DNA from: Trichlorobacter thiogenes
GTDB taxonomy: Bacteria; Desulfobacterota; Desulfuromonadia; Geobacterales; Pseudopelobacteraceae
Assembly (NCBI RefSeq): GCF_900167465.1
Contig: NZ_FUWR01000001.1
Location: 613,269-677,268, forward strand
DNA length: 64,000 nt
Reading direction: 5' to 3'
The notes beneath the pieces are model-generated. The model made no database searches and had not been told where the DNA came from. It saw only the letters and a program-made list of their open reading frames with translations. A program made the translations under genes and the position numbers. This document shows, one piece after another, positions 55,088 to 63,478 of this stretch (position 1 is its first letter; each line of letters starts with the position of its first letter).

Positions 55088-56665
55088 TCATTTAGTTATA
55101 TTGAGTGCTTTAATTCGTGAAGCAAGGGTAGAGGGTTTCATTCCGAGAATTACGGCGGCTCCGTCATTTCCGAATATTTTACCATTGGTCTGCAGCAGGG
55201 CAGCTATTATGTTCGCACGTTCTGTGTCTTTAATTTGATCGCGAGTAAGGATGGTCTCGCCGTCTTTTGGGGATATTTTTACAGGGACAGATAGATAATT
55301 CGATGTGGAGGATGATTCAATTCCAAGTATTCCGCCTTTAGAGAGAATCATTGCTCTCTCTAAAGAGTTTTGTAGCTCTCTAACATTGCCAGGCCAATCG
55401 TAAGAAGTCAGTTGATTTATGCTTGCCTGCGTTATTTTAGGGACGGGACGATTCATTCGGCGGGCAAAATATTTAATGAAATGAATAATCAAAGGGGGTA
55501 TATCTTCACGCCGTTCTCTTAACGGAGGGATATCAAGTGGAAAGACACTTAATCTATAATATAGATCCTGACGAAATCGTCCGGCATCAACCTCCTTCCT
55601 CAAATCACGATTAGTTGCCGCAACAATACGGACATTTATTTTCCGTGTTCTTGTGTCACCGACACGCTCTATTTCCTTTTCCTGCAATACTCGTAACAAC
55701 TTGGCTTGCATGGGAAGCGGTACTTCGCCAATTTCATCCAGGAACAGAGTACCACCATCGGCCAATTCAAAACGTCCTGGCCTGTCCTTGAGGGCACCAG
55801 TAAAAGAACCTCTCACATGCCCAAAAAATTCACTCTCAAATAAAGTATCCGGCACTGCTCCACAATTCACCTTGATGAGAACTCGATCATGCCGAGGACT
55901 TTTCGCATGAATTGCATTTGCAACCAATTCTTTCCCCGTACCACTCTCTCCTGTTATCAATACAGCTGCATCCGTAGGTGCCACTAGCTGTATTTGTTGC
56001 ATCATTTTCTGCAGGCACGAACTATTGCCAATGATCCCACCGCCAAATCCATCAGTGATTTCTTCACGCAGGTAGTTGTTTTCCTCTTCCAGTCTTGCCT
56101 TCAAGTACTCGATCTCTTCAAAAGCCCTGGCGTTGGCAATGCTTACCGCTGCATGGGCAGAAAAAACTTGTAACCATTCAAAGTCGAGCTGACTTAGTAC
56201 TCCAGAATCAAATAGTCCAAGAACTCCCAGGATATCTCCTCGATAAACGAGAGGCTGGGCCGCAAAAGTCTTAATTTCTTCATTCCTAAACCAATCGCGA
56301 TCCACAATCCAATCTTCGCTGCCTTGCAAATTGGTCATTAATATTGGTTCGCCGGTTTTACCAACGAGGCCGACTTTCCTCACGCCGAGGGGAAAGCGTT
56401 GAAACGCACCGTTCAAACGCTGATGATCAGTACAATGCTTGGAATTTCCTGCGCTGGCAACGAGGTGCAGACAGTTTGTCCTGTCAGGGCATTCTGAGAG
56501 GAAAAGGCATTTTTCACAAATATCGCCAGGCTTTTTCAGCCAAATCCTTGTGAGCACAACATTTGTACATGTCGCAAGCCCTCCAGTGATTGATTGTAGA
56601 ACTTCTGACAGGGAAAGATTTTGCGCTACGGAAACCATCACTTGTGGAAATGTAGAAGATAGCAT
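55088..56665 (-). CDS. GAF-domain sigma-54-dependent transcriptional activator
   Basis: 525 residues. An N-terminal GAF sensor (about 10-190) with a cysteine cluster (Cys-x-x-Cys-x-x-x-x-x-x-Cys near 50-65) may bind a metal or sense redox. AAA+ domain follows: Gly-Glu-Ser-Gly-Thr-Gly-Lys-Glu, Gly-Ser-Phe-Thr-Gly-Ala (sigma-54 contact loop, Ser in place of the common Ala), Asp-Glu-Ile-Gly, Arg-finger region. A C-terminal Fis-type HTH ends Ser-Thr-Leu-Ala-Ser-Arg-Ile-Lys-Ala. Activates sigma-54 RNA polymerase, most likely at the divergent promoter at 56796. Confidence 0.9.
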   Translation of the reverse strand: MLSSTFPQVMVSVAQNLSLSEVLQSITGGLATCTNVVLTRIWLKKPGDICEKCLFLSECPDRTNCLHLVASAGNSKHCTDHQRLNGAFQRFPLGVRKVGLVGKTGEPILMTNLQGSEDWIVDRDWFRNEEIKTFAAQPLVYRGDILGVLGLFDSGVLSQLDFEWLQVFSAHAAVSIANARAFEEIEYLKARLEEENNYLREEITDGFGGGIIGNSSCLQKMMQQIQLVAPTDAAVLITGESGTGKELVANAIHAKSPRHDRVLIKVNCGAVPDTLFESEFFGHVRGSFTGALKDRPGRFELADGGTLFLDEIGEVPLPMQAKLLRVLQEKEIERVGDTRTRKINVRIVAATNRDLRKEVDAGRFRQDLYYRLSVFPLDIPPLRERREDIPPLIIHFIKYFARRMNRPVPKITQASINQLTSYDWPGNVRELQNSLERAMILSKGGILGIESSSTSNYLSVPVKISPKDGETILTRDQIKDTERANIIAALLQTNGKIFGNDGAAVILGMKPSTLASRIKALNITK

Positions 56666-56707
56666 ATGGAAACACTACGAAATATCAGAGCAACTTACAA
56701 CTAATTT

Positions 56708-56720
56708 TCGTAATTTACGA
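56708..56720. promoter_or_regulatory. possible upstream activator site
   Basis: TCGTAA-T-TTACGA is a perfect 6-base inverted repeat; a half-like TTCGTAA follows at 56724. It lies about 80 bases upstream of the sigma-54 -24 element, a usual distance for an enhancer-binding protein site. Confidence 0.45.
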
Positions 56721-56795
56721 TTATTCGTAACAGTCAGCAAATAGTTAATCTACAAATTGCGGTGTAATTTTAGGCTGTTGCGGAATACGACTCAT

Positions 56796-56811
56796 TGGCA
56801 CAATACCTGCT
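56796..56811 (+). promoter_or_regulatory. sigma-54 promoter of the hydrolase/AhpD cluster
   Basis: TGGCAC (56796-56801), five bases, CTGCT (56807-56811): matches the -24/-12 consensus TGGCAC-N5-TTGCW with one change. It is 45 bases before the first gene and divergent from the sigma-54 activator gene. Confidence 0.72.
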
Positions 56812-56856
56812 CCTGTTAGATCGAAAGAAAAATTAAAAGAACAGAAGGAGTACACA

Positions 56857-57450
56857 ATGAACCGCATTTCTCAAATAGACCCGACTTTAGTAACAGGCAA
56901 GGCCAGTCACTTGTTAGAAGGTGTCCGCTCAAAACTTGGAATGGTACCAAATCTTTTCAGGGTTTTAGCGAACTCTCCTGATGCCCTTGATGGTTACCTC
57001 AAGCTTAGCGGAGCACTTTCTACAGGGATTCTTGACAACAAAGTTCGCGAACAGATTGCTCTGGCCGTCGCTGAAATCAACAAATGTGATTATTGTCTAA
57101 GTGCCCACACAGCTCTCGGTGGTCTTGTTGGTCTGTCTGACGATGACATCTTGAAAGCCAGGCGTTCATCATCAAGTGATTTACGGACCGATGCAATTTT
57201 AAAATTGGCTCGAGCTATTGTCATTCAACGAGGTGAAATAAGTAACACTGATTTTGAATCTGCACGGGCAGCAAGTCTGTCAGATGCAGAAATAGTCGAA
57301 ATAGTTCTCAACGTAACAGTGAATATTCTGACAAATTATATCAATCATGTGGCGCAGACTGTAATTGATTTCCCTGAGGTCAGTGCAGGTGTAGACGGTA
57401 ATAATTCTTCGCCCTGCGATTCAGTAACTTGCGGTTGCGGAGGAGCATAA
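56857..57450 (+). CDS. AhpD/carboxymuconolactone-decarboxylase-family protein
   Basis: 197 residues. Peroxidase-type AhpD core: Glu in Val-Ala-Glu-Ile-Asn, Cys-Asp-Tyr-Cys-Leu-Ser-Ala-His (active-site Cys-x-x-Cys-x-x-x-His), then helices. A C-terminal extension ends [11 protein letters not shown], a possible metal-binding tail not usual in the family. Probably alkylhydroperoxide or thiol redox chemistry in the cytoplasm. First gene after the sigma-54 promoter. AGAAGGAG precedes the ATG. Confidence 0.82.
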   Translation: MNRISQIDPTLVTGKASHLLEGVRSKLGMVPNLFRVLANSPDALDGYLKLSGALSTGILDNKVREQIALAVAEINKCDYCLSAHTALGGLVGLSDDDILKARRSSSSDLRTDAILKLARAIVIQRGEISNTDFESARAASLSDAEIVEIVLNVTVNILTNYINHVAQTVIDFPEVSAGVDGNNSSPCDSVTCGCGGA

Positions 57451-57500
57451 TGTTTTGCTTGCTTACTCCAACAGGAAAATTACAAAAAGGAGATATTCAG

Positions 57501-58487
57501 ATGAAACTCACCATGACACGAAGTATTGTTTTTTTCATTGTTGCGACGTTGGTCCTTACTCTTGTTTCTAATAACCTCGCATCCGCGGAAGAGCTGTCGC
57601 CAGCCGCCAAAGCGGCGACCATGAAAGTCGAATATAAAACCGTTAAGGTTGGTGACCTCGAGATCTTTTACCGCGAAGCCGGTCCTAAGGATGCCCCGAC
57701 CCTACTGCTGCTCCATGGCTTTCCGACGAGTTCTCAGATGTTCCGCAATCTGATTCCGGCTCTTGCAGACAAATTTCATGTGGTTGCCCCGGACTACCCT
57801 GGATTTGGACACAGCTCAATGCCTTCACACGAAAAATTCGCCTACACGTTCGACAATATTGCCCGGGTGATGGAGGAATTCACCGAATTGATCGGCCTTC
57901 AGCGATATGCCCTCTATGTCCAGGATTATGGTGCTCCGGTCGGATACAGAATAGCTGTTAAAAATCCGAAGCGCATAACAGCAATTGTAGTGCAAAACGG
58001 TAATGCCTACGATCAGGGGTTGGACAACGATTTCTGGAAGCCGCTCAAAGCCTACTGGAAAGAGCCTGGTGACAAGGGGAAGCGGGATGCATTACGGGGC
58101 TTTCTCACCTACGATGCAACCAAGTGGCAGTATACCCATGGGGTAAAGAACATTGAACTCGTCAGCCCGGACGGGCCGGCTCACGACCAGTTCATGCTTG
58201 ACCGTAAGGGTAACGACGAAATCCAGCTCGACTTGTTCCTGAGTTACGGCAGCAATCCACCTCTCTACCCGAAGTGGCAGGAGTATTTCCGCAAATACCA
58301 GCCGCCGGTTCTCATCGTCTGGGGAAAGAACGACCTGTTATTCCCGGCTGCCGGTGCTGAACCATACAAGAGGGATTTGAAAAATATTGAATACCATCTG
58401 CTTGATGCCGGCCACTTTGCTTTGGAGACGGATGGGGATTATATTGCGATGAAAATGAGGGCATTTCTCGAAAAAAACTTGAAGTAG
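57501..58487 (+). CDS. exported alpha/beta hydrolase
   Basis: 328 residues from ATG 57501 (AAAAGGAGAT upstream); an upstream in-frame start overlaps the AhpD gene. A signal peptide (1-30, Ala-Ser-Ala) leads into an epoxide-hydrolase/haloalkane-dehalogenase-like fold: His-Gly-Phe-Pro-Thr oxyanion motif, Asp nucleophile in Val-Gln-Asp-Tyr-Gly-Ala-Pro, acid Asp in Gly-Lys-Asn-Asp-Leu, and base His in Ala-Gly-His-Phe-Ala. An Asp nucleophile with a following Tyr/Gly fits dehalogenase or epoxide-type activity. Periplasmic; substrate unknown. Confidence 0.82.
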   Translation: MKLTMTRSIVFFIVATLVLTLVSNNLASAEELSPAAKAATMKVEYKTVKVGDLEIFYREAGPKDAPTLLLLHGFPTSSQMFRNLIPALADKFHVVAPDYPGFGHSSMPSHEKFAYTFDNIARVMEEFTELIGLQRYALYVQDYGAPVGYRIAVKNPKRITAIVVQNGNAYDQGLDNDFWKPLKAYWKEPGDKGKRDALRGFLTYDATKWQYTHGVKNIELVSPDGPAHDQFMLDRKGNDEIQLDLFLSYGSNPPLYPKWQEYFRKYQPPVLIVWGKNDLLFPAAGAEPYKRDLKNIEYHLLDAGHFALETDGDYIAMKMRAFLEKNLK

Positions 58488-58615
58488 AAACCAGCAATTC
58501 AGGGACAGGTCGGTGGTAACTTTTTAGCCGGCCTGATCTCCCAGCTTCAGTCATTGAATTTAAGGTCTTCAGCAGCCACCTTCGATAACTAAACATAAAG
58601 TAAGGGCTCTGACAC

Positions 58616-59083
58616 ATGACACCAACAATAATAAAGCCACCTTTCACTGAAGAAACTGCTCGTGCAAAGGTCCGGACTGCCGAAAATGCTTGGAACAGCC
58701 GGGATCCTCAGCGGGTATCAATGGCTTACTCGGAAAACTCTGAATGGCGAAATCGCGGCCTGATTTTTTGCGGACGAGACAGTATTCGCGAGTTTTTAGG
58801 CTACAAGTGGTTAACTGAACTTGATTATCGCCTCGCCAAGTCACTCTGGTCTTTTACGGAAAATCGGGTTGCAGTCCGATTCCAATACGAGTATCACAAC
58901 ACTGACGGTCAGTGGTTCAGAGCCTATGGAAATGAGTTATGGGAATTTGATGAGGAGGGTTTGATGCGACGTCGTGAGGCAAGTATCAATGATGTGTCTA
59001 TAGAAGAACACGAGCGTAAATTTTTCTGGTCAGCACCAGGTCCCCGTCCAGAAGATGATAGTGGCATTCCTGAAATAAGATGA
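58616..59083 (+). CDS. DUF1348 / NTF2-like protein
   Basis: 155 residues that match DUF1348 along their length: Lys-Pro-Pro-Phe-Thr start, Trp-Asn-Ser-Arg-Asp, Asp-Ser-Glu-type acidic, Trp-Arg-Asn-Arg, a Leu-Trp-x-Phe-x-x-x-Arg-Val-Ala strand, Phe-Arg-Ala-Tyr-Gly-Asn-Glu and a final His-Glu-Arg. NTF2-like cone fold, ligand unknown. Third gene of the cluster; overlaps the longest frame of the next gene. Confidence 0.85.
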   Translation: MTPTIIKPPFTEETARAKVRTAENAWNSRDPQRVSMAYSENSEWRNRGLIFCGRDSIREFLGYKWLTELDYRLAKSLWSFTENRVAVRFQYEYHNTDGQWFRAYGNELWEFDEEGLMRRREASINDVSIEEHERKFFWSAPGPRPEDDSGIPEIR

Positions 59084-59109
59084 TTTCAAGCACCACAGGA
59101 AGGAGAATC

Positions 59110-59733
59110 ATGATGCAATCTTATCCCAGCGACATAGCTTTCACCCCCTCAGTAAAGGCGATTCAGACACGAAATGGCTCCCGTGCAGCATATTCAAAAG
59201 TAGAAAGTGGTCGTGGCTGGCAAACGAAGATCACACCTGAGCTTGTATCATTTCTTTCGCGGCTGGACATGTTCTATCTTGGCACGGCCAACGCCGATGG
59301 CCAACCCTACATTCAATATCGGGGAGGCCCTCCGGGGTTTTTGAAAGTCATCGATGGCCAGACTCTCGGTTTTGCCGATTTTTCAGGCAATCGTCAGTAT
59401 ATAACAGTCGGCAACCTGTCTGAGAACCCCAAAGCATTCATCTTTCTCATGGATTATGCCCGTCAAAGCCGAGTTAAAATCTGGGGAACGGCAGGTTTTG
59501 TTGAAGATGACGCAGAACTGCTCGAAAAGCTGACAGACCCGGCTTACCAGGCAAGAGTAGAAAGAGCAATCGTTTTCACCATCGAGGCGTGGGATGGAAA
59601 TTGTTCCGACCACATTCATCAGCGATTTGCACAGCATGATGTGGCTGATGCTATTGAGCGGTTGCAACGTAAAATAAGTGAGCAGGAGCTAGAACTGAGT
59701 AATAAACAGCGCAGCGAGCCATCGACATCCTGA
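59110..59733 (+). CDS. pyridoxamine 5'-phosphate oxidase family flavoprotein
   Basis: 207 residues from ATG 59110 (GGAAGGAGAATC upstream). Split-barrel FMN-binding fold: Phe-Tyr-Leu-Gly-Thr-Ala-Asn-Ala-Asp-Gly-x-Pro-Tyr, Arg-Gly-Gly-Pro-Pro-Gly-Phe, Gly-Asn-Arg-Gln-Tyr, and Val-Lys-Ile-Trp-Gly. A coiled C-terminal helix rich in Glu and Gln (about 180-207). Likely an oxidoreductase using FMN; the substrate is unknown. Fourth gene of the cluster. Confidence 0.82.
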   Translation: MMQSYPSDIAFTPSVKAIQTRNGSRAAYSKVESGRGWQTKITPELVSFLSRLDMFYLGTANADGQPYIQYRGGPPGFLKVIDGQTLGFADFSGNRQYITVGNLSENPKAFIFLMDYARQSRVKIWGTAGFVEDDAELLEKLTDPAYQARVERAIVFTIEAWDGNCSDHIHQRFAQHDVADAIERLQRKISEQELELSNKQRSEPSTS

Positions 59734-59805
59734 AGGCCCGGCTGAACGTGCTCGAACAGAAGACTCTTTCCAATACTGGTGAATAAATCAGAAAATGGAG
59801 GCAGC

Positions 59806-61033
59806 GTGGCAACAAGAAAGACGATCGAATTAAAACGTGTAGTTGTCACTGGCCTTGGAGCAATTACAACCATTGGGCAACACGGTACCTGACCTGTGGG
59901 AAGCCGTAATTAGCGGCAAAAGCGGAGAGGGGCCGATAACCCGTTTTGATGCATCGGGGTTTAAGACCAGATTCGCCTGCGAGGACAAAGGCTTTGATCC
60001 ACGAGATCACTTTGATTCCAAGGAATCCAAAAAATATGATCCCTATTGCCAGTACAGCCTTGTGGCAGCCGATGATGCAATCCGTGATGCTTTGTTGAAT
60101 CAGGCTGAATACAACAGCGAAAGAGATCGAATACGCTCTGAGACGTGGTAAGCCCAGGTTTTCTCCGTTCTTCATCCGAAAATATTCTCCAACATGGCTT
60201 CCAGTATGATATCGATTACTCATGGCCTGTGCGTGATCAATTTTTCCACGGTGTCTGCATGCGCATCCTCTGCAAATGCTGTATCTGACGCATTCAACCA
60301 TATTCGCTTTGGTAAGGCAAATTTCATCATCACCGGCGGCGCAGAAGCAGTGATTACGGAATCAGCAATAGGCGGATTTAATGCGATGAAAGCGCTATCA
60401 GAACGAAATGATCACCCGCAGGGCGCCTCACGTCCCTACGATATCGCCAGAGATGGTTTTGTCATGGGAGAAGGGGCCGGCGCAATCGTACTGGAAGAAC
60501 TTGAACATGCAGTGAGACGCGGGGCACGAATATACGCTGAAGTCCTGGGAGTCGGCTTTGGTTCTGATGCGCATCATATGTCCGCCACTCATCCTGAAGG
60601 TAGAGGCGCATTTCTCTCAATGCGTGATGCATTGCAAGATGCCGGTATTGATGCGTCAAAGGTTGATTACATAAATGCTCACGCCACTTCAACGCCGCTG
60701 GGAGACTTGAGTGAGATTACTGCTTTTGCAAAACTGTTTGGTGAACGTTTGGACACGTTGTCAATCAGCACCACGAAATCAATGACCGGCCATCTGCTTG
60801 GCGCATCCGGTGCTATAGAGGCCATTATCTGTATAAAAAGCATAGCTGATAATATTGTTCCACCCACGATCAATACTGAAGTTTTGGACACTTCAATTCC
60901 AGAAGGAATGGACATGACCTTGTCTTCAACTCGTAATAAAAAAATATCTATCGCAATGAATAATGCGTTCGGGTTTGGTGGACATTGTTCAACCAATATT
61001 TTTAGTAATTATGATGAAGAGGATGGGATGTAA
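59806..61033 (+). pseudogene. fabF: frameshifted and partly deleted fabF (3-oxoacyl-ACP synthase II)
   Basis: A KAS II coding region broken in several places. GTG 59806 starts a normal N terminus (Val-Val-Val-Thr-Gly-Leu-Gly-Ala-Ile-Thr) that hits a stop at about 59890. An extra base near 59870 shifts the frame; the +2 frame continues (Gly-Asn-Thr-Val-Pro-Asp-Leu-Trp-Glu) to a stop at 60151. Around 60140-60190 homology passes through another frame and roughly 24 residues usual in FabF (the Gly-Ser-Gly-Ile-Gly-Gly region) are missing. The remainder (60194-61033) keeps the catalytic Ser-Ala-Cys-Ala-Ser-Ser and both His regions (His-Ala-Thr-Ser-Thr, Gly-His). Not expected to be functional. Confidence 0.82.
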
Positions 61034-61101
61034 CGCAACATGTTGTCTCAAACCATAATTAGCGATCATATTGCCAATATAATTAACTGGTTAAGCTGAA
61101 C

Positions 61102-61923
61102 TCACTGGTTCGCACGGTACCAATCTCTGGGCGAAGAACCGGTTTTATTGGAAAATACTCTGGTAAATGAGGCGCAACCGGAATAGCCCACGGTCTGTGC
61201 AACTATATTAATTGGCATCCCTTTCTTTAACAAAGTCATTGCGATACTGATTCGCCAGTCGGTTAGATAGTTTATAGGAGTAGTGCCAACAACCCTGTGA
61301 AAATTGCTGGCAAAACGAGCACGAGACATTCCAGCGATCTTGGCAAGGTCTTCCAGTGAAAAAGATTGTTCAGGATGTTCATGTATTGCTGTTATTGCTC
61401 TGCTTAGCCTCTCATCGGCCAATCCAGCCAGAACACCGCAGTTCAGAGATTTCTCTTCGATAACAAAACGCAACAGTAGAATAATTACATATTCGAAAAG
61501 TCTATTCATCGCCGCCTGCCTTCCCGAGCGATCGTTGAATGCCTCATCAAAAAGAATCATGACCGCCTTTTCAATTTCCCGGGACGATGACAGAGGAATC
61601 AAAATAAAATCCGGCAAAGCACTAATGAGCGGGTTGTTCAACCCACTTGCAAATTCAACCAGAGCGCACGTTATCTCCGCAACCGGACCAAATCCACTAT
61701 GAAATTCGTGTTTGAGCGGACGTGGTAAAAACAGCAAGTTTGGCTGATAGATATCAATTTTATCATGGTGCTGAATTGAAGCAGTTAGGCAACCACTCCG
61801 GATTACATGTAAACACCCTAAACCAACTGTGTCATCGAAAACCGCATCACCACAAACAGGTCCTGTGTAAACCTCCCTTGCGGTGAGAGATACATTGCTG
61901 AATAGTGCCTCTAACTTATCCAT
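61102..61923 (-). CDS. AraC-family transcriptional regulator
   Basis: 273 residues from ATG 61923 (AGGAGT upstream); a longer frame to 62040 adds hydrophobic residues without a better site. N-terminal cupin-type sensor (about 5-165), C-terminal pair of helix-turn-helices (about 180-270): Phe-Ser-Leu-Glu-Asp-Leu-Ala, Met-Ser-Arg-Ala-Arg-Phe, Thr-Pro-Ile-Asn-Tyr-Leu-Thr-Asp-Trp-Arg, Val-Gly-Tyr-Ser-Gly. Divergent from a small exported-protein gene and converging on the fabF remnant. Confidence 0.88.
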   Translation of the reverse strand: MDKLEALFSNVSLTAREVYTGPVCGDAVFDDTVGLGCLHVIRSGCLTASIQHHDKIDIYQPNLLFLPRPLKHEFHSGFGPVAEITCALVEFASGLNNPLISALPDFILIPLSSSREIEKAVMILFDEAFNDRSGRQAAMNRLFEYVIILLLRFVIEEKSLNCGVLAGLADERLSRAITAIHEHPEQSFSLEDLAKIAGMSRARFASNFHRVVGTTPINYLTDWRISIAMTLLKKGMPINIVAQTVGYSGCASFTRVFSNKTGSSPRDWYRANQ

Positions 61924-62030
61924 ATTGATACTCCTGGCAAAGAAATTGAGACTATGTGCAAACACAGTAACGGTAAATCCTGTTATAAAAACACTCAGGT
62001 AGTCAATTAAATAAATTAGGAGGTTTGAAA

Positions 62031-62291
62031 ATGAAAACAAGAATGATCATTGGATTACTGGCAGTTTGTTTGTCAGGTGCAATGCCTGTTCTGGCAGCAG
62101 AAATGACTCAAGAGCAGGAGATGGCAAGAATGTGTGCCCTTGAAGCTGAGACGATTCAGATGAAAATACACCGATTGGAAAGGGAAGTTGCCAACGGTAA
62201 ATCAAAATTGAAAATGGAAGACATCAAAAAACTCGAGTCGAAATTGGAGGAGGCAAAGAAAATACTGGATGATCTTAACTCAGGCGGTTAA
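62031..62291 (+). CDS. small exported coiled-coil protein
   Basis: 86 residues from ATG 62031 (TTAGGAGG upstream). Signal peptide (about 1-22, Val-Leu-Ala-Ala), then a helical Lys/Glu heptad region (about 40-84). Periplasmic; no recognised family. Divergent from the AraC gene, which may control it. The 140 bases after it hold nothing obvious. Confidence 0.6.
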   Translation: MKTRMIIGLLAVCLSGAMPVLAAEMTQEQEMARMCALEAETIQMKIHRLEREVANGKSKLKMEDIKKLESKLEEAKKILDDLNSGG

Positions 62292-62431
62292 CACTAAGTT
62301 GTTTCTGGTATCGCGTTACAGGTGACTGTAATAATTATTCAAGCTTTTGAATCCAAGCAATTAATTTCTCGGAAACATTTAGAAGATTGAATCAATGCCC
62401 GTACAAATAAACTAATCATACTGGAGAAAAA

Positions 62432-62695
62432 ATGAAAAGAATATTGCCCTTTCTTGTTGCAGCTGTCGTAACCGTTGCATTTGCCGGTATTGCCATTTCT
62501 GCTGACCCAATGATGAAAGACGAAATGAAGTCTGCCGAAAAAGGTGAAATGAAGTCAGCTGCAAAAGAGGAAATGAAGCCTGCCGCTAAAAAGAAGGTAA
62601 TGAAACCTAGAAAAGCCAAGAAGGTTATAAAAAAAACTGAAGAGATGAAAGAAATGGCGCCTGCAGCACCGATGACAGCCCCTGCAGCGAAGTAA
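62432..62695 (+). CDS. small exported Lys/Met/Ala-rich repeat protein
   Basis: 87 residues; signal peptide (1-23) then a low-complexity region with three imperfect repeats of the type Glu-Met-Lys-Ser-Ala-x-Lys and a very basic middle (Lys-Lys-Lys-Val-Met-Lys-Pro-Arg-Lys). Possibly a metal-, polyphosphate- or nucleic-acid-binding periplasmic protein; function unknown. GGAG precedes the ATG. Confidence 0.6.
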   Translation: MKRILPFLVAAVVTVAFAGIAISADPMMKDEMKSAEKGEMKSAAKEEMKPAAKKKVMKPRKAKKVIKKTEEMKEMAPAAPMTAPAAK

Positions 62696-62714
62696 TTTAT
62701 ACTTAGTTTTTAGT

Positions 62715-62748
62715 GAAAGAGGCCATGTCTTCAGATATGGCCTCTTTC
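62715..62748. terminator. 12-base-pair hairpin between the repeat-protein gene and msrA
   Basis: GAAAGAGGCCAT (62715-62726) pairs perfectly with ATGGCCTCTTTC (62737-62748), loop 10 bases. There is no long T tract but the stem is strong. Likely ends transcription of the upstream gene. Confidence 0.65.
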
Positions 62749-62775
62749 CAGTTGAACCGTGAAGGAGATCGTCGA

Positions 62776-63408
62776 GTGAAAACATTGATAAGCAGTTATT
62801 GCATGGCGTTAGCTGTGCTCTTCGTAATTATCGTGGCAAGTAATGCTTCTTCAGCGACAACACAAACAGCGGGTACTTTGGAAAAAGCCGCGTTTGCCGG
62901 AGGCTGCTTCTGGTGCATGGAGGCGCCTTTTGACAAGCTCCCAGGCGTTGTGTCCGTTCTCCCCGGTTATATCGGCGGTAAAAAGAAGAATCCGACTTAC
63001 AAAGAGGTTTCAGCAGGCGGGACCGGGCACGCAGAAGCGGTAGAGATCGCCTATGATCCGGCAAAGATCAGCTATAAAAATCTTCTGGCGGTATACTGGC
63101 ATAATATCGACCCGACGGTAATTAATCGCCAGTTTTGCGATACGGGAGACCAGTACCGGAGCGCCATATTCTACGATACGGAAGAACAACGCCGTGTTGC
63201 CTTGCAATCAAGAGCAGCCCTTGAAAAAAATAAGCCCTTCAAGGAATCTATTGTAACCGAAATAACTGCCGCCGGAGAATTTTATCCAGCCGAGGAATAC
63301 CACCAACACTACTACAAGAAAAATCCGCTCAGATATAAATATTACCGAAATGGATGTGGTCGTGATAAGCGTCTCAAGGAATTGTGGGGCAGCGCAGCAG
63401 GACATTAG
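62776..63408 (+). CDS. msrA: exported peptide-methionine (S)-S-oxide reductase MsrA
   Basis: 210 residues from GTG 62776 (GAAGGAGATCGTC upstream); a longer frame runs through the hairpin. N-terminal signal peptide (about 1-27) then MsrA: Phe-Ala-Gly-Gly-Cys-Phe-Trp-Cys-Met-Glu (catalytic Cys), Gly-Tyr-Ile-Gly-Gly, Gly-Gly-Thr-Gly-His-Ala-Glu, Gln-Tyr-Arg-Ser-Ala-Ile. Reduces methionine-S-sulphoxide; export places it in the periplasm. Next to exported msrB. Confidence 0.92.
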   Translation: MKTLISSYCMALAVLFVIIVASNASSATTQTAGTLEKAAFAGGCFWCMEAPFDKLPGVVSVLPGYIGGKKKNPTYKEVSAGGTGHAEAVEIAYDPAKISYKNLLAVYWHNIDPTVINRQFCDTGDQYRSAIFYDTEEQRRVALQSRAALEKNKPFKESIVTEITAAGEFYPAEEYHQHYYKKNPLRYKYYRNGCGRDKRLKELWGSAAGH

Positions 63409-63478
63409 TTTCTCAGAAATTAACGCACTTATACTATTAAGGGCTGATACTTCTAGAAGCAAATAATCGGAGAACTCC

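Noticed and set aside
54927-55238. 103-codon plus-strand frame in the AT-rich gap
   Set aside because: Its second half is antisense to the sigma-54 activator and the first half has no ribosome-binding site or family-like pattern.
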